From Gemmatimonadota bacterium (lineage in GTDB: Bacteria > Gemmatimonadota > Gemmatimonadetes > Gemmatimonadales > Gemmatimonadaceae): 56,603 nucleotides of DNA. This document shows positions 33,227-41,892 of this stretch, piece by piece (the first letter of the stretch is position 1; each line of letters begins with the position of its first letter). Location of the stretch: assembly GCA_014192065.1 (NCBI GenBank), contig BJHH01000009.1, positions 1 to 56,603 on the forward strand, in the 5' to 3' direction. The notes beneath the pieces were generated by a model. That model worked only from the letters and a program-made list of their open reading frames with translations, made no database searches and was not told the DNA's origin. Both the position numbers and the translations under genes were made by a program.

Positions 33227-33912
33227 GGCGTATCCGCTCCCGGCATCTGCTCGGCCGAGTCGAAGACCAGCGTGCCGTCGTTGAGTTCAAGCGTCCGGCA
33301 GTTGGAGCGCTTCACCAGTTCGAGGTCGTGCGTGGCCATCATGACCGCGGTGCCCGTGGCATTGATGTCTCGCAACAGCTGGAACACGCCGCGCGTGGCG
33401 CGATCGTCGAGATTGCCCGTGGGTTCGTCGGCGACGATGGCGACGGGATCGTTGGCCAGCGCGCGCGCGATGGCCACACGTTGCTGTTCGCCGCCCGACA
33501 GTTCGCGCGGGTACGCACGTCCCTGCGACGCGAGGCCTACCTGTGCCAGCAGCTTCGCGACACGCGGGCCAATGAGCGCACGCGGCGCACCGGTGACCTC
33601 GAGAGCGAACGCGACATTCGCTTCCACGTTCCGGTCCTCGAGAAGGCGGAAGTCCTGGAAGATGATTCCGAGCTTCCGGCGGAGGCTGGCCACGTCGCGA
33701 CGCTGAAGCGTCGCCGAACTGACATTCGCCACCTTCACTTCACCGGCCGTCGGGAGTTCGTCGGCGAAGATCAACTTCAGGATCGTGCTCTTGCCGGCGC
33801 CGCTCGGGCCGGTGAGGAAAACGAACTCGCCCTTGTTCACGAAGAACGAGACGTCCTGCAGGGCGACGCCCGTTCGCGGATACTCCTTGCGGACGCGGGT
33901 GAAGCGGATCAT
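33223..33912 (-). CDS. ftsE: Cell division ATP-binding protein FtsE
   Basis: 229 aa from ATG 33912; the frame is open upstream but FtsE proteins begin with this MIxFxxVxKxYP pattern. Walker A is GPSGAGKS (35-42), followed by IFQDFRLL (Q loop), LSGGEQQR signature, VADEPTGNLD (Walker B) and ATHDLELV (H loop). It powers FtsX in coordinating peptidoglycan hydrolysis at the septum. TACATT lies 6 nt before the ATG, so the ftsE-ftsX-envC-nfo operon likely starts as a leaderless transcript. Confidence 0.96.
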   Translation of the reverse strand: MIRFTRVRKEYPRTGVALQDVSFFVNKGEFVFLTGPSGAGKSTILKLIFADELPTAGEVKVANVSSATLQRRDVASLRRKLGIIFQDFRLLEDRNVEANVAFALEVTGAPRALIGPRVAKLLAQVGLASQGRAYPRELSGGEQQRVAIARALANDPVAIVADEPTGNLDDRATRGVFQLLRDINATGTAVMMATHDLELVKRSNCRTLELNDGTLVFDSAEQMPGADTP

Positions 33913-33924
33913 TTGGGGAATGTA
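33913..33924 (-). promoter_or_regulatory. -10 box of ftsE operon, leaderless-type
   Basis: On the minus strand TACATT (33919-33924) is six bases before ATG 33912. There is no Shine-Dalgarno. Confidence 0.45.
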
Positions 33925-33967
33925 TCCGAACGTCTCGCCACGGAATGCGACTCGGCTGCTCGCGGTG

Positions 33968-35119
33968 CTATTGGAGTGCTTGTGCGATGTCGGCGATGAG
34001 GTCGCCGGCGTCCTCGATCCCGATCGAGATGCGGACGAAACCATCGGGAATCCCGATACGCGCGCGTTCGGCACTCGAGAGTCGCGCATGCGAGCTGTAG
34101 CGTGGCTCGCTCACGAGCGAGTCCACGCCGCCGAGGCTGGTCGCGTGTTGGAACAGTTTGAGGCGCCGGAGAAATCGGTCGGTGGCCTTGCCGCCACCGG
34201 CCAGATCGATCGCCATCATGCCGCCGAACCCGTCGAGCATCGACTTCGCGATCTCGTGGTCGGGGTGGCTTGCGAGGCCGGGGTAGTGCACGCGCTTGAT
34301 CTCGCTGCAGCCATCGCACCACGTGGCGATGCGCATCGCGTTTTCGTTCTGGCGCTGCACGCGCACGTCCAGCGTCTTGAGCCCGCGCTCGAGCAACCAG
34401 GCGGCAAATGGATCCGCCGCGTGGCCCCAGACCTTCATCTTGGCGAGCACTTTCTCGATGTACAAAGCCGTGCCAGCGACCACGCCGAGCATCGCGTCGT
34501 GATGGCCGTTGAGGTACTTCGTGCCCGAGTGGATGACGACGTCGGCGCCATGCTCGAGCGGTCGCATGTTGATCGGGCTGGCAAAGGTCGAATCCACAAC
34601 GAGGGCGAGGCCGGCTTCCTTCGAGAGCGCCGCAATCGGCTTGAGGTCGACCACTCGGCAGGTCGGATTGATGGGCGATTCGACGAATACGGCGCGCGTG
34701 TTCTTGCGGATCCGCTTGCGCCACGCCCGAGTGTCGTACGGATCGACGAACGTGACGTCGATGCCGTTCTGGGTGAACTCTTCGGTGAAGAGCCGGTGCG
34801 TGCCACCGTAGATGAAGGCACTCGTGAGCAGGTGGTCGCCGGGGCGGAGCAGGGCGAGCATCGCGCACGCGGTCGCGCCCATGCCGCTGGAGAGCAGCAG
34901 CGCGGCCTCGGCGCCTTCGAGTAGCGCGAGCCGTTGCTGCACCCGCACGAGGTTCGGCGTGTTGCCGTACCGCGTGTACAGCAGCCCGGTTTCGGTGCCG
35001 ATTTCTTGGATGAAGTTGACGGACTGGACCAGCGGTGGCGCGACAGGGTCACCGGTGCGGTGCGGGCCCGTACCACCGTGGATCGCTAGCGTCGCGCGCG
35101 CGTTCTTCTTTCGACTCAT
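33968..35119 (-). CDS. Cystathionine gamma-synthase/lyase family PLP enzyme
   Basis: 383 aa from ATG 35119, the normal length for the Cys/Met metabolism PLP family. Seen in order: TRYGNTPN near residue 49, LLSSGMGATACAMLAL, AFIYGGTHRL, VESPINPTCRVVDL, VDSTFASP, the PLP lysine in HSGTKYLNGH, and SLGGVDSLVSEPRYSSH near the C-terminus. It may act as cystathionine gamma-synthase, gamma-lyase or O-succinyl/acetylhomoserine sulfhydrylase; sequence motifs alone do not separate these. A TACCTT box lies 7 nt before the ATG. The ftsE operon follows 55 bp downstream. Confidence 0.93.
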   Translation of the reverse strand: MSRKKNARATLAIHGGTGPHRTGDPVAPPLVQSVNFIQEIGTETGLLYTRYGNTPNLVRVQQRLALLEGAEAALLLSSGMGATACAMLALLRPGDHLLTSAFIYGGTHRLFTEEFTQNGIDVTFVDPYDTRAWRKRIRKNTRAVFVESPINPTCRVVDLKPIAALSKEAGLALVVDSTFASPINMRPLEHGADVVIHSGTKYLNGHHDAMLGVVAGTALYIEKVLAKMKVWGHAADPFAAWLLERGLKTLDVRVQRQNENAMRIATWCDGCSEIKRVHYPGLASHPDHEIAKSMLDGFGGMMAIDLAGGGKATDRFLRRLKLFQHATSLGGVDSLVSEPRYSSHARLSSAERARIGIPDGFVRISIGIEDAGDLIADIAQALQ

Positions 35120-35132
35120 GGGCCGAAAGGTA
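35120..35132 (-). promoter_or_regulatory. -10 box before the cystathionine synthase/lyase gene
   Basis: On the minus strand TACCTT (35127-35132) is seven bases before ATG 35119, directly after the stop of the upstream 102-aa gene. Confidence 0.42.
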
Positions 35133-35138
35133 TCCTGC

Positions 35139-35447
35139 TCAGGCGTGAGCGGGAGTGATGATTGGTCGGTCGGCGTCGTTGGTCCGCACGAGCCGGACCA
35201 CGTCGGTCGTTGACAGGCTGACAATGTCGCGCACGATCACTCCGCCCCGTGCTACGGAGTCGTCAATGCGCACGGTGGCCAAGCTGTGCCCCCGCGGACC
35301 GTATACCCAGACGAGTTCCCCTTCCTCCACCATCCGGACGTGGGCCTCGAATGGCTGCAGTCGGATTTCGGGGCCGCGGTCGGTGTCGCGCAGTTTCGTG
35401 GCGATGAATCCGATCACCTGCAACGGCGGGTTGTACCGCTGGCCCAT
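35139..35447 (-). CDS. Hypothetical 102-aa protein, beta-rich
   Basis: The start ATG overlaps the stop of the preceding STAS gene by one base (TGATG), so the gene belongs to the same operon. Residues 28-85 (LQPFEAHVRMVEEGELVWVY, then ATVRIDDSVARGGVIVRDIV) alternate in short strands, resembling the C-terminal dinucleotide-binding beta-barrel of molybdopterin oxidoreductases or aspartate-decarboxylase-like folds. No catalytic residues can be named. I do not recognise a family with confidence. Confidence 0.7.
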   Translation of the reverse strand: MGQRYNPPLQVIGFIATKLRDTDRGPEIRLQPFEAHVRMVEEGELVWVYGPRGHSLATVRIDDSVARGGVIVRDIVSLSTTDVVRLVRTNDADRPIITPAHA

Positions 35448-35992
35448 CAGGCCGCGACGCCGATCGGCGCGAAGGTGGAGCCTTCACGCTTGAGCAGGCG
35501 CCGGTCGAGCAGGGCCTCGAGGACGACGAGGATGTCGGCGCTTTCGCGCGCGCTTTCGCGTGCCAAATCGGCCACGTCGCTCGCGCCGCGCAGGTGCACC
35601 AGCTGCCAAAGTGCGCGTTCGTCGTCGCTCGCCGCGCCGATCAGTCGGGCCGCGCCGTCGGCGAAGTGGACCACCAGCGCGAGTCCATGATGGAGCAGGA
35701 CGTCCTCGATGGCTTCGACGTGCGCGTCGGTGATTCCGTGGAAAACCAGTGAAGACGGACGCGCGCCGCGCCGCGCGAGGTCCAGCAACAACTTCGCCAC
35801 GACTTCGTCCGCGCACGAGTAGTCCATCATCCCGATGTGCGTGAAGTCGAGTGTCGCGACGTCGCCTTCGGACAGGCCCGCCAGTTCTGCCTCAATGCAG
35901 CGGCGCACGGCCGCGCCGGTGGACCGGGTGACCAGATCCGCGTATGGCAGGCTCGCCGAATGGCGCAGCACATGACCCACGTCGATGTGCAT
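35447..35992 (-). CDS. STAS-like protein with C-terminal helix-turn-helix-like region
   Basis: 181 aa from ATG 35992, overlapping the upstream stop by one base (TGATG); GTG 35995 is possible. The middle (about 26-110), with ATLDFTHIGMMDYSCADEVVAKLLLDL, follows the STAS/DUF4325 pattern including a central Ser-Cys near residue 59. Residues 120-175 (DERALWQLVHLRGASDVADLA, LEALLDRRLLKREG) look like a winged helix. It probably acts as an anti-anti-sigma-type partner of the HATPase protein encoded just upstream. Confidence 0.72.
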   Translation of the reverse strand: MHIDVGHVLRHSASLPYADLVTRSTGAAVRRCIEAELAGLSEGDVATLDFTHIGMMDYSCADEVVAKLLLDLARRGARPSSLVFHGITDAHVEAIEDVLLHHGLALVVHFADGAARLIGAASDDERALWQLVHLRGASDVADLARESARESADILVVLEALLDRRLLKREGSTFAPIGVAA

Positions 35993-36879
35993 CACGCGGC
36001 CGACTTCTCCGGAATCGTGATTTGCAGCTGGGAACCCGGAAAGGGCGCCAGGTTGTCGCGGCGCGGGACATCGTCGTCCCACGGCGGCACCAGGGCGATT
36101 CGGGCCGTGCCGCTTCGCACGGACAGTTTGCCGTCCCATCGATGGACATACCCCCGGATCCCCTTCAGGCCTTGACCGCGCCCCGGGTCCCCATAGCGGC
36201 TGATTCCATTGACGACGGCAGTCTCGAGCGCGAATCCGTCGTCCCACCGGTCGGTGAGCGGGCGGCGGGGGCTCGATTCCAAGGAACGCCGGAATCCCAC
36301 GCCCGCGTCGCACACCGCGATGACACACACCTGACGACCACCGAGCCGTTTCCGATACTGGTACACCTGGACCATCACCCAACCGCCACGACCGGCGTGC
36401 TCGACGATATTCTGGCACGCCTCGGACAGCGCCATCGTGAAGCCCATCGTGGCTCGCGAGATCAGGTGCAGCCGGTTGGTGAGGATCTGCGTGGCCTTGT
36501 CCTTGATGCGCTCGACGACCGTGTGCACGTCATCGCTCTGCGTGATCGGTGTCAGTTCGAGCAGGACATCGCTTTCGCTCGCCGAGCGGGGTCGGGGCAC
36601 CACACCCTGCACATCGTACAGCTCCTCGGCGTAGCGAAAAAACCCTGCGCGCGCCCAGTACGTGAGCTTGTCGGCGTCTTCGGGCGGGAGAAACGTGGGT
36701 CGTTCGGACCGGGTCTGCGCGAGCGTCAGCAGTGCCGTGAGGCCGTACGGCGACGCGAAGCTGCAGTGGCGCGCATCAACAATGACCTTGGCGTCAGGCG
36801 GGTGTGCCGCGAGTTGGTCGAGTACCTGTTCGAACGACAGGTCGTCAAGCGACGACGGCACGGTGATGACGGCAGTCAC
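35992..36879 (-). CDS. STAS-HATPase fusion, anti-sigma regulatory kinase-like
   Basis: 295 aa from GTG 36879, overlapping the pfkB stop by 4 nt (GTGA). Residues 1-90 have a STAS-like core (VIVDARHCSFASPYGLTALL). Residues 130-290 form a GHKL ATPase: N box with E153, N157, E160, H161, then D191AGVG and GQGLKG (235-240). Proteins of this type phosphorylate or bind STAS partners and hold sigma factors inactive. Having both halves of a partner switch in one chain, followed by another STAS gene, is unusual. No sigma factor gene lies nearby. Confidence 0.82.
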   Translation of the reverse strand: MTAVITVPSSLDDLSFEQVLDQLAAHPPDAKVIVDARHCSFASPYGLTALLTLAQTRSERPTFLPPEDADKLTYWARAGFFRYAEELYDVQGVVPRPRSASESDVLLELTPITQSDDVHTVVERIKDKATQILTNRLHLISRATMGFTMALSEACQNIVEHAGRGGWVMVQVYQYRKRLGGRQVCVIAVCDAGVGFRRSLESSPRRPLTDRWDDGFALETAVVNGISRYGDPGRGQGLKGIRGYVHRWDGKLSVRSGTARIALVPPWDDDVPRRDNLAPFPGSQLQITIPEKSAA

Positions 36880-37862
36880 GTGGAACTCAGCTCTCCCCGG
36901 AGATAGTGTGCGAGGCCGGTGGCTCCGCGGTGCTCGACGTTCTTCGACGCGGCGCGCATCGCGGCGCCTAACGCGTCAGTAATAGTATCATCAGCGAGCA
37001 GTCTCGAAAAGAACGTGGCGCCCCACACGTCGCCGCAGCCGGTGGGGTCTCCCCCTTGCGCAACCTGCGAGCGTTCTACCGGAAAAAGCGCGGTGCGAAC
37101 CGGGCCGGGACTGGCGCCGAGCGCGTGCGCACGGTTGGGGTCGAGGTCGGTGAGACGAGTGAATGACGGGACGGCGAAATACACGGCGCCGCGCGGTCCA
37201 AGCGTGACCGAGAGCACGTGAACGCCGGAGTGCAACGCAACGGCCGACAGGGCCAGCGGGTCTGCGGCCATCATCGACATCTCGTCTTCATTGACTTGCA
37301 GCAAGTCGGCGCACCGGCACCAGGCGGCGGCGTCGGGCAGGGGCTGCAGCATGCGCAGTCCGTCGTCGCGCAGCCCCATGACCAATGAATGGAGGTCGAG
37401 ATAGATGGGGCCGCGGAAATGCTGCCGCAGCAGCTGCATCGTTGGCAGGTCGAGCTCCCAGCCGCTGATCAGGTTGATGTACAGGGCATCGAGGTCGCCG
37501 AGCAGCGGCGCCAGCCCGATCCAGCTCCAGCCTGGGACGCCGCCGGTGAGCACTTCACTCCGGCGCACGTCGTCGCGGTAGACGAGTTCGACGCGGTTGT
37601 TCGGGAATGGGACCACGATCGGATGTGCGTCCGGCGCGAGACGCCGCAGCTTGCGGAGAAAATCGTGCGCACGCGGCGCGAGGTCCTGGCCCACCTTCAC
37701 CAGCGGCACCAGCTCCCAGTCGTTCGGCAGCGCCGCGTCGAACCCCGCGAGCGCGTAGGTGATCCCGCCCCATTCTTCAATAGGTGAGGTCCGCACGTCC
37801 CGGCCGTGAATCAGGTCCCAGACGAAGGTGCCGATCACCCCGACGCGCTTTCGCTTCACCAC
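36876..37862 (-). CDS. PfkB-family carbohydrate kinase
   Basis: 328 aa from GTG 37862 (GTG 37859 equally possible), 4 nt after the ROK stop. A ribokinase fold is indicated by GVIGTFVWDLIHG at the N-terminus, NNRVELVY in the substrate domain, LLQVNEDEMSMMA, LGPRGAVYF, and the PfkB signature DPTGCGDVWGATFFSRL with the catalytic Asp in GCGD. It should phosphorylate a sugar or nucleoside in the cytoplasm. The Cys in place of the common Ala in GAGD is a modest deviation. Tight coupling to a ROK kinase upstream and to regulatory genes downstream suggests a sugar-responsive unit. Confidence 0.88.
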   Translation of the reverse strand: MVKRKRVGVIGTFVWDLIHGRDVRTSPIEEWGGITYALAGFDAALPNDWELVPLVKVGQDLAPRAHDFLRKLRRLAPDAHPIVVPFPNNRVELVYRDDVRRSEVLTGGVPGWSWIGLAPLLGDLDALYINLISGWELDLPTMQLLRQHFRGPIYLDLHSLVMGLRDDGLRMLQPLPDAAAWCRCADLLQVNEDEMSMMAADPLALSAVALHSGVHVLSVTLGPRGAVYFAVPSFTRLTDLDPNRAHALGASPGPVRTALFPVERSQVAQGGDPTGCGDVWGATFFSRLLADDTITDALGAAMRAASKNVEHRGATGLAHYLRGELSST

Positions 37863-37866
37863 GGGC

Positions 37867-38850
37867 TCACGCCGGTACAGGATGCTCGGCAATAAACGCG
37901 GCGACCGCGCCGACCACACCGGCCCGGCCGCCGAGCGCGCCCGGCACGATGCGTGCCGCGTCAACCGCCGGACGGAAGGCGCGTCGCCGCGCTTCGGCGC
38001 GCAACGGCGCGAGCAGTAGTTCGCCCGCTTCCGTCACGCCGCCGGCGAGCACCACGACATCTGGGTTGAACAGGTTGAGTAGGTTCGCCACGCCGGCACC
38101 GAGGTAGCGCGCGGTGTCGCGGACGACCTCGCGGGCGAGTTCATCGCCGTCTTGCGCGGCCTGGTACACCTGCTGCGCCGTGAGTGCGCTCAGGTCAGCG
38201 CCGGCAATCGTCCTGAGCAGCGACCGGACGTTCGAGTCGAGTGCCTCGCGCGCGCGTTCGGCGATCGCCGGTCCCGACGCATAGGCCTCGAGACAGCCGT
38301 AGTTCCCGCATGTGCAGCGGCGTCCCGCGGTCTCGATGGTCGTGTGTCCGATTTCGCCGGCCACGTCGCTCGCGCCATGATACAGCCGTCCATCGATGAT
38401 CAGGCCGCCGCCAATGCCGGTGCCGATGGTGATGCCGACGACATTCTTCGCGCCGCGCGCCGCGCCAATCCACCACTCGCCAAGCGTGGCGCAGTTGGCG
38501 TCGTTGTCGAGCGTGACCGTCATCCCGGTTGCCGCCGCGAGGCGCGCGCTGAGCGGGTAGTCGTGCCAGCCGAGATTCGGGGCCACCACGACGACGCCAT
38601 CTTTTCGGCGGAGTGGTCCGGGCGCGCCGATGCCGATGCCATGAAAGTCGGCGCGTTGCGCGCCGGTTTCGGCGATCGTGTCAGCGATGACTTTGTCGAT
38701 CAGCTGCGCCATCCGCGCGACCACGGCGTCGGCTCCCTCCTCAGCACGCGTCAACTCTGACTGAAAGGCGAACGCTTGGCGGCCGTCGGCGGTCATCGCG
38801 CCCGCGGCGAACTTGGTCCCGCCGAGGTCAACGCCGATGACGAGATGCAT
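37867..38850 (-). CDS. ROK-family sugar kinase (glucokinase-like)
   Basis: 327 aa. DLGGTK (8-13) is the phosphate-binding loop, GIGIGAPGPL and LDNDANCATLGE form the sugar site, ITIGTGIGGGLI the adenosine region, and EIGHTTI followed by CTCGNYGCLE gives the ROK zinc motif. There is no N-terminal helix-turn-helix, so this is a kinase rather than an NagC/Mlc-type repressor. It likely phosphorylates glucose or a related hexose. TAGTTT lies 6 nt before the ATG and probably drives the five-gene operon. Confidence 0.93.
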   Translation of the reverse strand: MHLVIGVDLGGTKFAAGAMTADGRQAFAFQSELTRAEEGADAVVARMAQLIDKVIADTIAETGAQRADFHGIGIGAPGPLRRKDGVVVVAPNLGWHDYPLSARLAAATGMTVTLDNDANCATLGEWWIGAARGAKNVVGITIGTGIGGGLIIDGRLYHGASDVAGEIGHTTIETAGRRCTCGNYGCLEAYASGPAIAERAREALDSNVRSLLRTIAGADLSALTAQQVYQAAQDGDELAREVVRDTARYLGAGVANLLNLFNPDVVVLAGGVTEAGELLLAPLRAEARRRAFRPAVDAARIVPGALGGRAGVVGAVAAFIAEHPVPA

Positions 38851-38862
38851 AGAGAAAAACTA
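38851..38862 (-). promoter_or_regulatory. -10 box of the ROK-pfkB-STAS operon, leaderless-type
   Basis: On the minus strand TAGTTT (38857-38862), preceded by CCCGT, is six bases before ATG 38850. There is no Shine-Dalgarno. Confidence 0.5.
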
Positions 38863-38940
38863 ACGGGACGGAGCGAGGGAGAAGTCGACGGGTCATGGGA
38901 GCGCTCGTGACGGGTCAGGCGTGACGCGCACGCCGAGCAG

Positions 38941-39963
38941 CTAGGCTGCGGTGACGGAGATCACGGCGTCAAATACATGTTGCACGTCGAGATCCACCAT
39001 GCACGAGAAGTGGCCAAGCGGGCACGACATCGGGCCGTGTGAGTCGCAGGGCCGGCACGGCAGGCCAGCGAACTCGGCGATCGCGTTCCGCGGAGCGAGC
39101 GGGCCAAAACCGAACGCAGGAACAGTCGGGCCGAAGAGGGCGACCGTTGGGGTGCCAACCGCACTGGCCAGATGCAGGGGCGCAGAATCATTGGTGACGA
39201 TCGCGGCGCAGCGCCCGATGAGTTCGGCAGAGGCGAGCAAGGAAAGCTGGCCCGTGGCGTCAAGCACGCGTTCCGGGCCGGCGGCCTTCGCGATCTCGTC
39301 GGCGAGCGGTCGGTCGGACGCCGCTCCCACCACGACGAGCCGGTACAGCGGCGAGAGTCGCGCGGCGAGCGCCGCGAAGTACGGCCAACGTTTCGTGCCC
39401 CAGATGCTGCCGGGGGCGAGCGCAAGCATCGGTGCGCCGTCGTCTGGCGCGTGGCGAATCAGCGCAGCGACGGCTGCCCGTTCGACCTCGCCAGGATAGA
39501 GTCGCGGACGGATAGCCGCGCTCGATCCGGATGCGACGTCGTGGCCAACAGCCAGCCGCCAGAGCCGCTCGGCGTGATGCTGCTCGCGGCGGTAGCGGCT
39601 CCGTTCCGTGTACCAAAAGCTCCCAGCCGACGTATCGAATCCCACACGTCGTTTCACGCCGCCGATTGCCGCGAGCAGTCCGCTGCGCGATGAGCCCTGC
39701 GCGAGGTACGCGTCGGTGTAGGCGCTCGCGCGAATGCGGCGCACCAGACGCCAGAACCCGAGCGGTCCGTTGTCGCGCCCGCGCTTGTCATAGACGATGA
39801 CGTGGCGGACCGCCGGATGGTTGGCCAGCAGCGGCGCGGCCGCCGGCGTGGTGATGACGTCCACTGGGCCGCGTGGCGCGAGCTCCGCGAGCAGCGGCGT
39901 CGTGAGGATGACGTCGCCGAGGAAGCTGGTCTGGATGACGAGGGACGATAGGGGCGTAGTCAG
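38941..39963 (-). CDS. GT9-family lipopolysaccharide heptosyltransferase
   Basis: 340 aa if translation starts at CTG 39963, which is preceded by GGGAG at 8-nt spacing. The first ATG/GTG/TTG in frame (GTG at 39864) would delete SLVIQTSFLGDVILTTPLL, the conserved N-terminal strand of the family, so the upstream start is needed. The C-terminal half has MLALAPGSIWGTKRWPYFAALA, IVTNDSAPLHLASAVGTPTVALFGPT (the GT9 nucleotide site), and PCRPCDSHGPMSCPLGHFSCM. It adds heptose or a similar sugar to the LPS core. It lies 12 bp after the lepA stop and in the same frame. Confidence 0.87.
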   Translation of the reverse strand: MTTPLSSLVIQTSFLGDVILTTPLLAELAPRGPVDVITTPAAAPLLANHPAVRHVIVYDKRGRDNGPLGFWRLVRRIRASAYTDAYLAQGSSRSGLLAAIGGVKRRVGFDTSAGSFWYTERSRYRREQHHAERLWRLAVGHDVASGSSAAIRPRLYPGEVERAAVAALIRHAPDDGAPMLALAPGSIWGTKRWPYFAALAARLSPLYRLVVVGAASDRPLADEIAKAAGPERVLDATGQLSLLASAELIGRCAAIVTNDSAPLHLASAVGTPTVALFGPTVPAFGFGPLAPRNAIAEFAGLPCRPCDSHGPMSCPLGHFSCMVDLDVQHVFDAVISVTAA

Positions 39964-39975
39964 TCTCCGCGCTCC

Positions 39976-41772
39976 CTAATCGACCTGCAGCACTGCGAGG
40001 AACGCTTCCTGCGGAATCTCCACGCTCCCGACCTGTTTCATCCGCTTCTTTCCTTCCTTCTGTTTCTCGAGGAGCTTGCGTTTCCGTGAGATGTCGCCAC
40101 CATAGCACTTGGCGAGCACGTCCTTCCGCAGCGGCTTCACTGTTGTGCGCGCGATGACCTTCATGCCAATCGTTGCCTGAATCGCGACTTCGAAGAGTTG
40201 GCGCGGGATCAGTTCCTTCAGCTTGTCGGCAAGCTTGCGGCCCCAGTCGTACGCTTTGTCGCCGTGGATGATCACGCTGAAGGCGTCGATCGGGTCGCCG
40301 TTGATGAGCATGTCGAGGCGCACGAGGTCACTGCGCCGATTGCCGAGGATCTCGTAGTCGAGCGAGGCATACCCGCGCGAGATCGACTTCAGCTTGTCGA
40401 AGAAGTCGAGGATGATCTCGCCGAGCGGAAACTCCCACTCAAACTCGACACGGGCCGTGTCGATGTAGTGCATCCCCTTGTACTCGCCGCGCCGGTCGGT
40501 GCCGAGCGTCATGATCGGGCCGATATACTCCGTCGGCGCCATGATGCGGGCCTTCACGTACGGCTCTTCGATGTAGTCAATCACGGCTTGCGGGGGCATG
40601 AGCGCCGGGTTTTCGATCAGCAGCAACTCGCCGTCGGTCTTGTGCACTCGGTATTCCACCGTCGGGACCGTGGTCACGAGCGAAAGGTCGAACTCGCGCT
40701 CGAGCCGCTCGCGGACGATTTCCATATGGAGCAGCCCGAGGAATCCGCAGCGGAATCCAAAACCGAGCGCTGTGGATGTTTCCGGCTGGTAGTTGAGCGA
40801 GGCGTCGTTGAGCTGGAGCTTTTCGAGTGCGTCGCGCAGATCTTCGTACCGCTGCGTGTCGGTTGGGTAGAGTCCCGCGAAGACGAACGACTTCACGGCC
40901 TGGTAGCCCGGGAGCGGCTCCTTGGCGTGGTTGCTGGCGTCGAACACGGTGTCGCCCGCACGCGTCTCACGCACGGAGCGCACGCTGGCGACGACGTAGC
41001 CAACTTCTCCGGCCGTCAGGATATCGGTCGGCACCTGCCGCAGCTGGTTGTAGCCGACTTCGGCCACTTCGTAGACGGCCTCGTTCGTGCCAAAGGTGAT
41101 CTTGGTGCCCTTGGTGATCGAGCCGTCGACGACGCGAATGCTGGGAATCGCGCCGCGATATCGGTCGTAGTACGAGTCGTAGACGAGCGCGCGCAGCGGC
41201 GCCTTCGGATCGCCCCGCGGTGGCGGGACCTTCGCGACGACCAGCTCGAGTAGTTCCTTCACGCCGACGCCTTCCTTGGCGCTCACGAGCAGGATCTCTT
41301 CTGGTTTGCAGCCAAGCAGGCCGACCACTTCCGCGCGCCGCTTCTCGGGCTCGGCGCCCGGCAGGTCGATCTTGTTCAGGATCGGGATGATCTCGAGGCC
41401 GGCCTCCATGGCGAGGAAGAGGTTCGAGAGCGTCTGCGCCTGAATGCCCTGCGACGCATCGACGACGAGGATCGCGCCCTCGCAGGCGGCCAGCGACCGG
41501 GAGACTTCATAGGTGAAGTCCACGTGGCCAGGCGTATCAATCAGGTTGAGCTCGTAGCTCAGGCCGTCGGCGGCGTTGTAGGTCATCCGGACGGCGTTCA
41601 GCTTGATCGTGATGCCACGTTCGCGTTCGAGGTCGAGCGTGTCGAGCACCTGCTCCTTCATCTCACGCTTCTGGAGCATGCCAGTGGCTTCGATCAGGCG
41701 GTCCGCGAGCGTGGACTTGCCGTGGTCGATATGGGCAACGATGCAAAAATTGCGGATACGGTCGAGCTGCAC
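39976..41772 (-). CDS. lepA: Elongation factor 4 (LepA)
   Basis: 598 aa from GTG 41772. GTPase motifs are AHIDHGKST (G1), RGITIK (G2), DTPGHVDF (G3), NKIDLPGA (G4) and VSAKEG (G5). The C-terminal domain typical of EF4 (YASLDYE then [13 protein letters not shown] and [25 protein letters not shown]) is complete. It is a ribosome-associated GTPase. TATTAT at 41811-41816 on the minus strand would give a leader of about 30 nt, so unlike many neighbours it is not leaderless. Confidence 0.98.
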   Translation of the reverse strand: MQLDRIRNFCIVAHIDHGKSTLADRLIEATGMLQKREMKEQVLDTLDLERERGITIKLNAVRMTYNAADGLSYELNLIDTPGHVDFTYEVSRSLAACEGAILVVDASQGIQAQTLSNLFLAMEAGLEIIPILNKIDLPGAEPEKRRAEVVGLLGCKPEEILLVSAKEGVGVKELLELVVAKVPPPRGDPKAPLRALVYDSYYDRYRGAIPSIRVVDGSITKGTKITFGTNEAVYEVAEVGYNQLRQVPTDILTAGEVGYVVASVRSVRETRAGDTVFDASNHAKEPLPGYQAVKSFVFAGLYPTDTQRYEDLRDALEKLQLNDASLNYQPETSTALGFGFRCGFLGLLHMEIVRERLEREFDLSLVTTVPTVEYRVHKTDGELLLIENPALMPPQAVIDYIEEPYVKARIMAPTEYIGPIMTLGTDRRGEYKGMHYIDTARVEFEWEFPLGEIILDFFDKLKSISRGYASLDYEILGNRRSDLVRLDMLINGDPIDAFSVIIHGDKAYDWGRKLADKLKELIPRQLFEVAIQATIGMKVIARTTVKPLRKDVLAKCYGGDISRKRKLLEKQKEGKKRMKQVGSVEIPQEAFLAVLQVD

Positions 41773-41892
41773 GAATTCACGGGTTCGGGGGTGCTGCCGT
41801 TCAATCTTTAATAATAGTCGCGCGTACTATAAGGACCGAGATTTCCGGCGCCGTGCCGCCATCCTTCCCCCACGTGTAGTTTTGGAACCTCA
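41773..41892. promoter_or_regulatory. Divergent promoter region lepA / DUF58 gene
   Basis: The 120-bp gap is A/T-rich in the middle. On the minus strand TATTAT (41811-41816) faces lepA. On the plus strand TACTAT (41825-41830) and TAGTTT (41877-41882) face the DUF58 gene, the latter 10 nt before its ATG. No -35 matches stand out. Confidence 0.45.
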
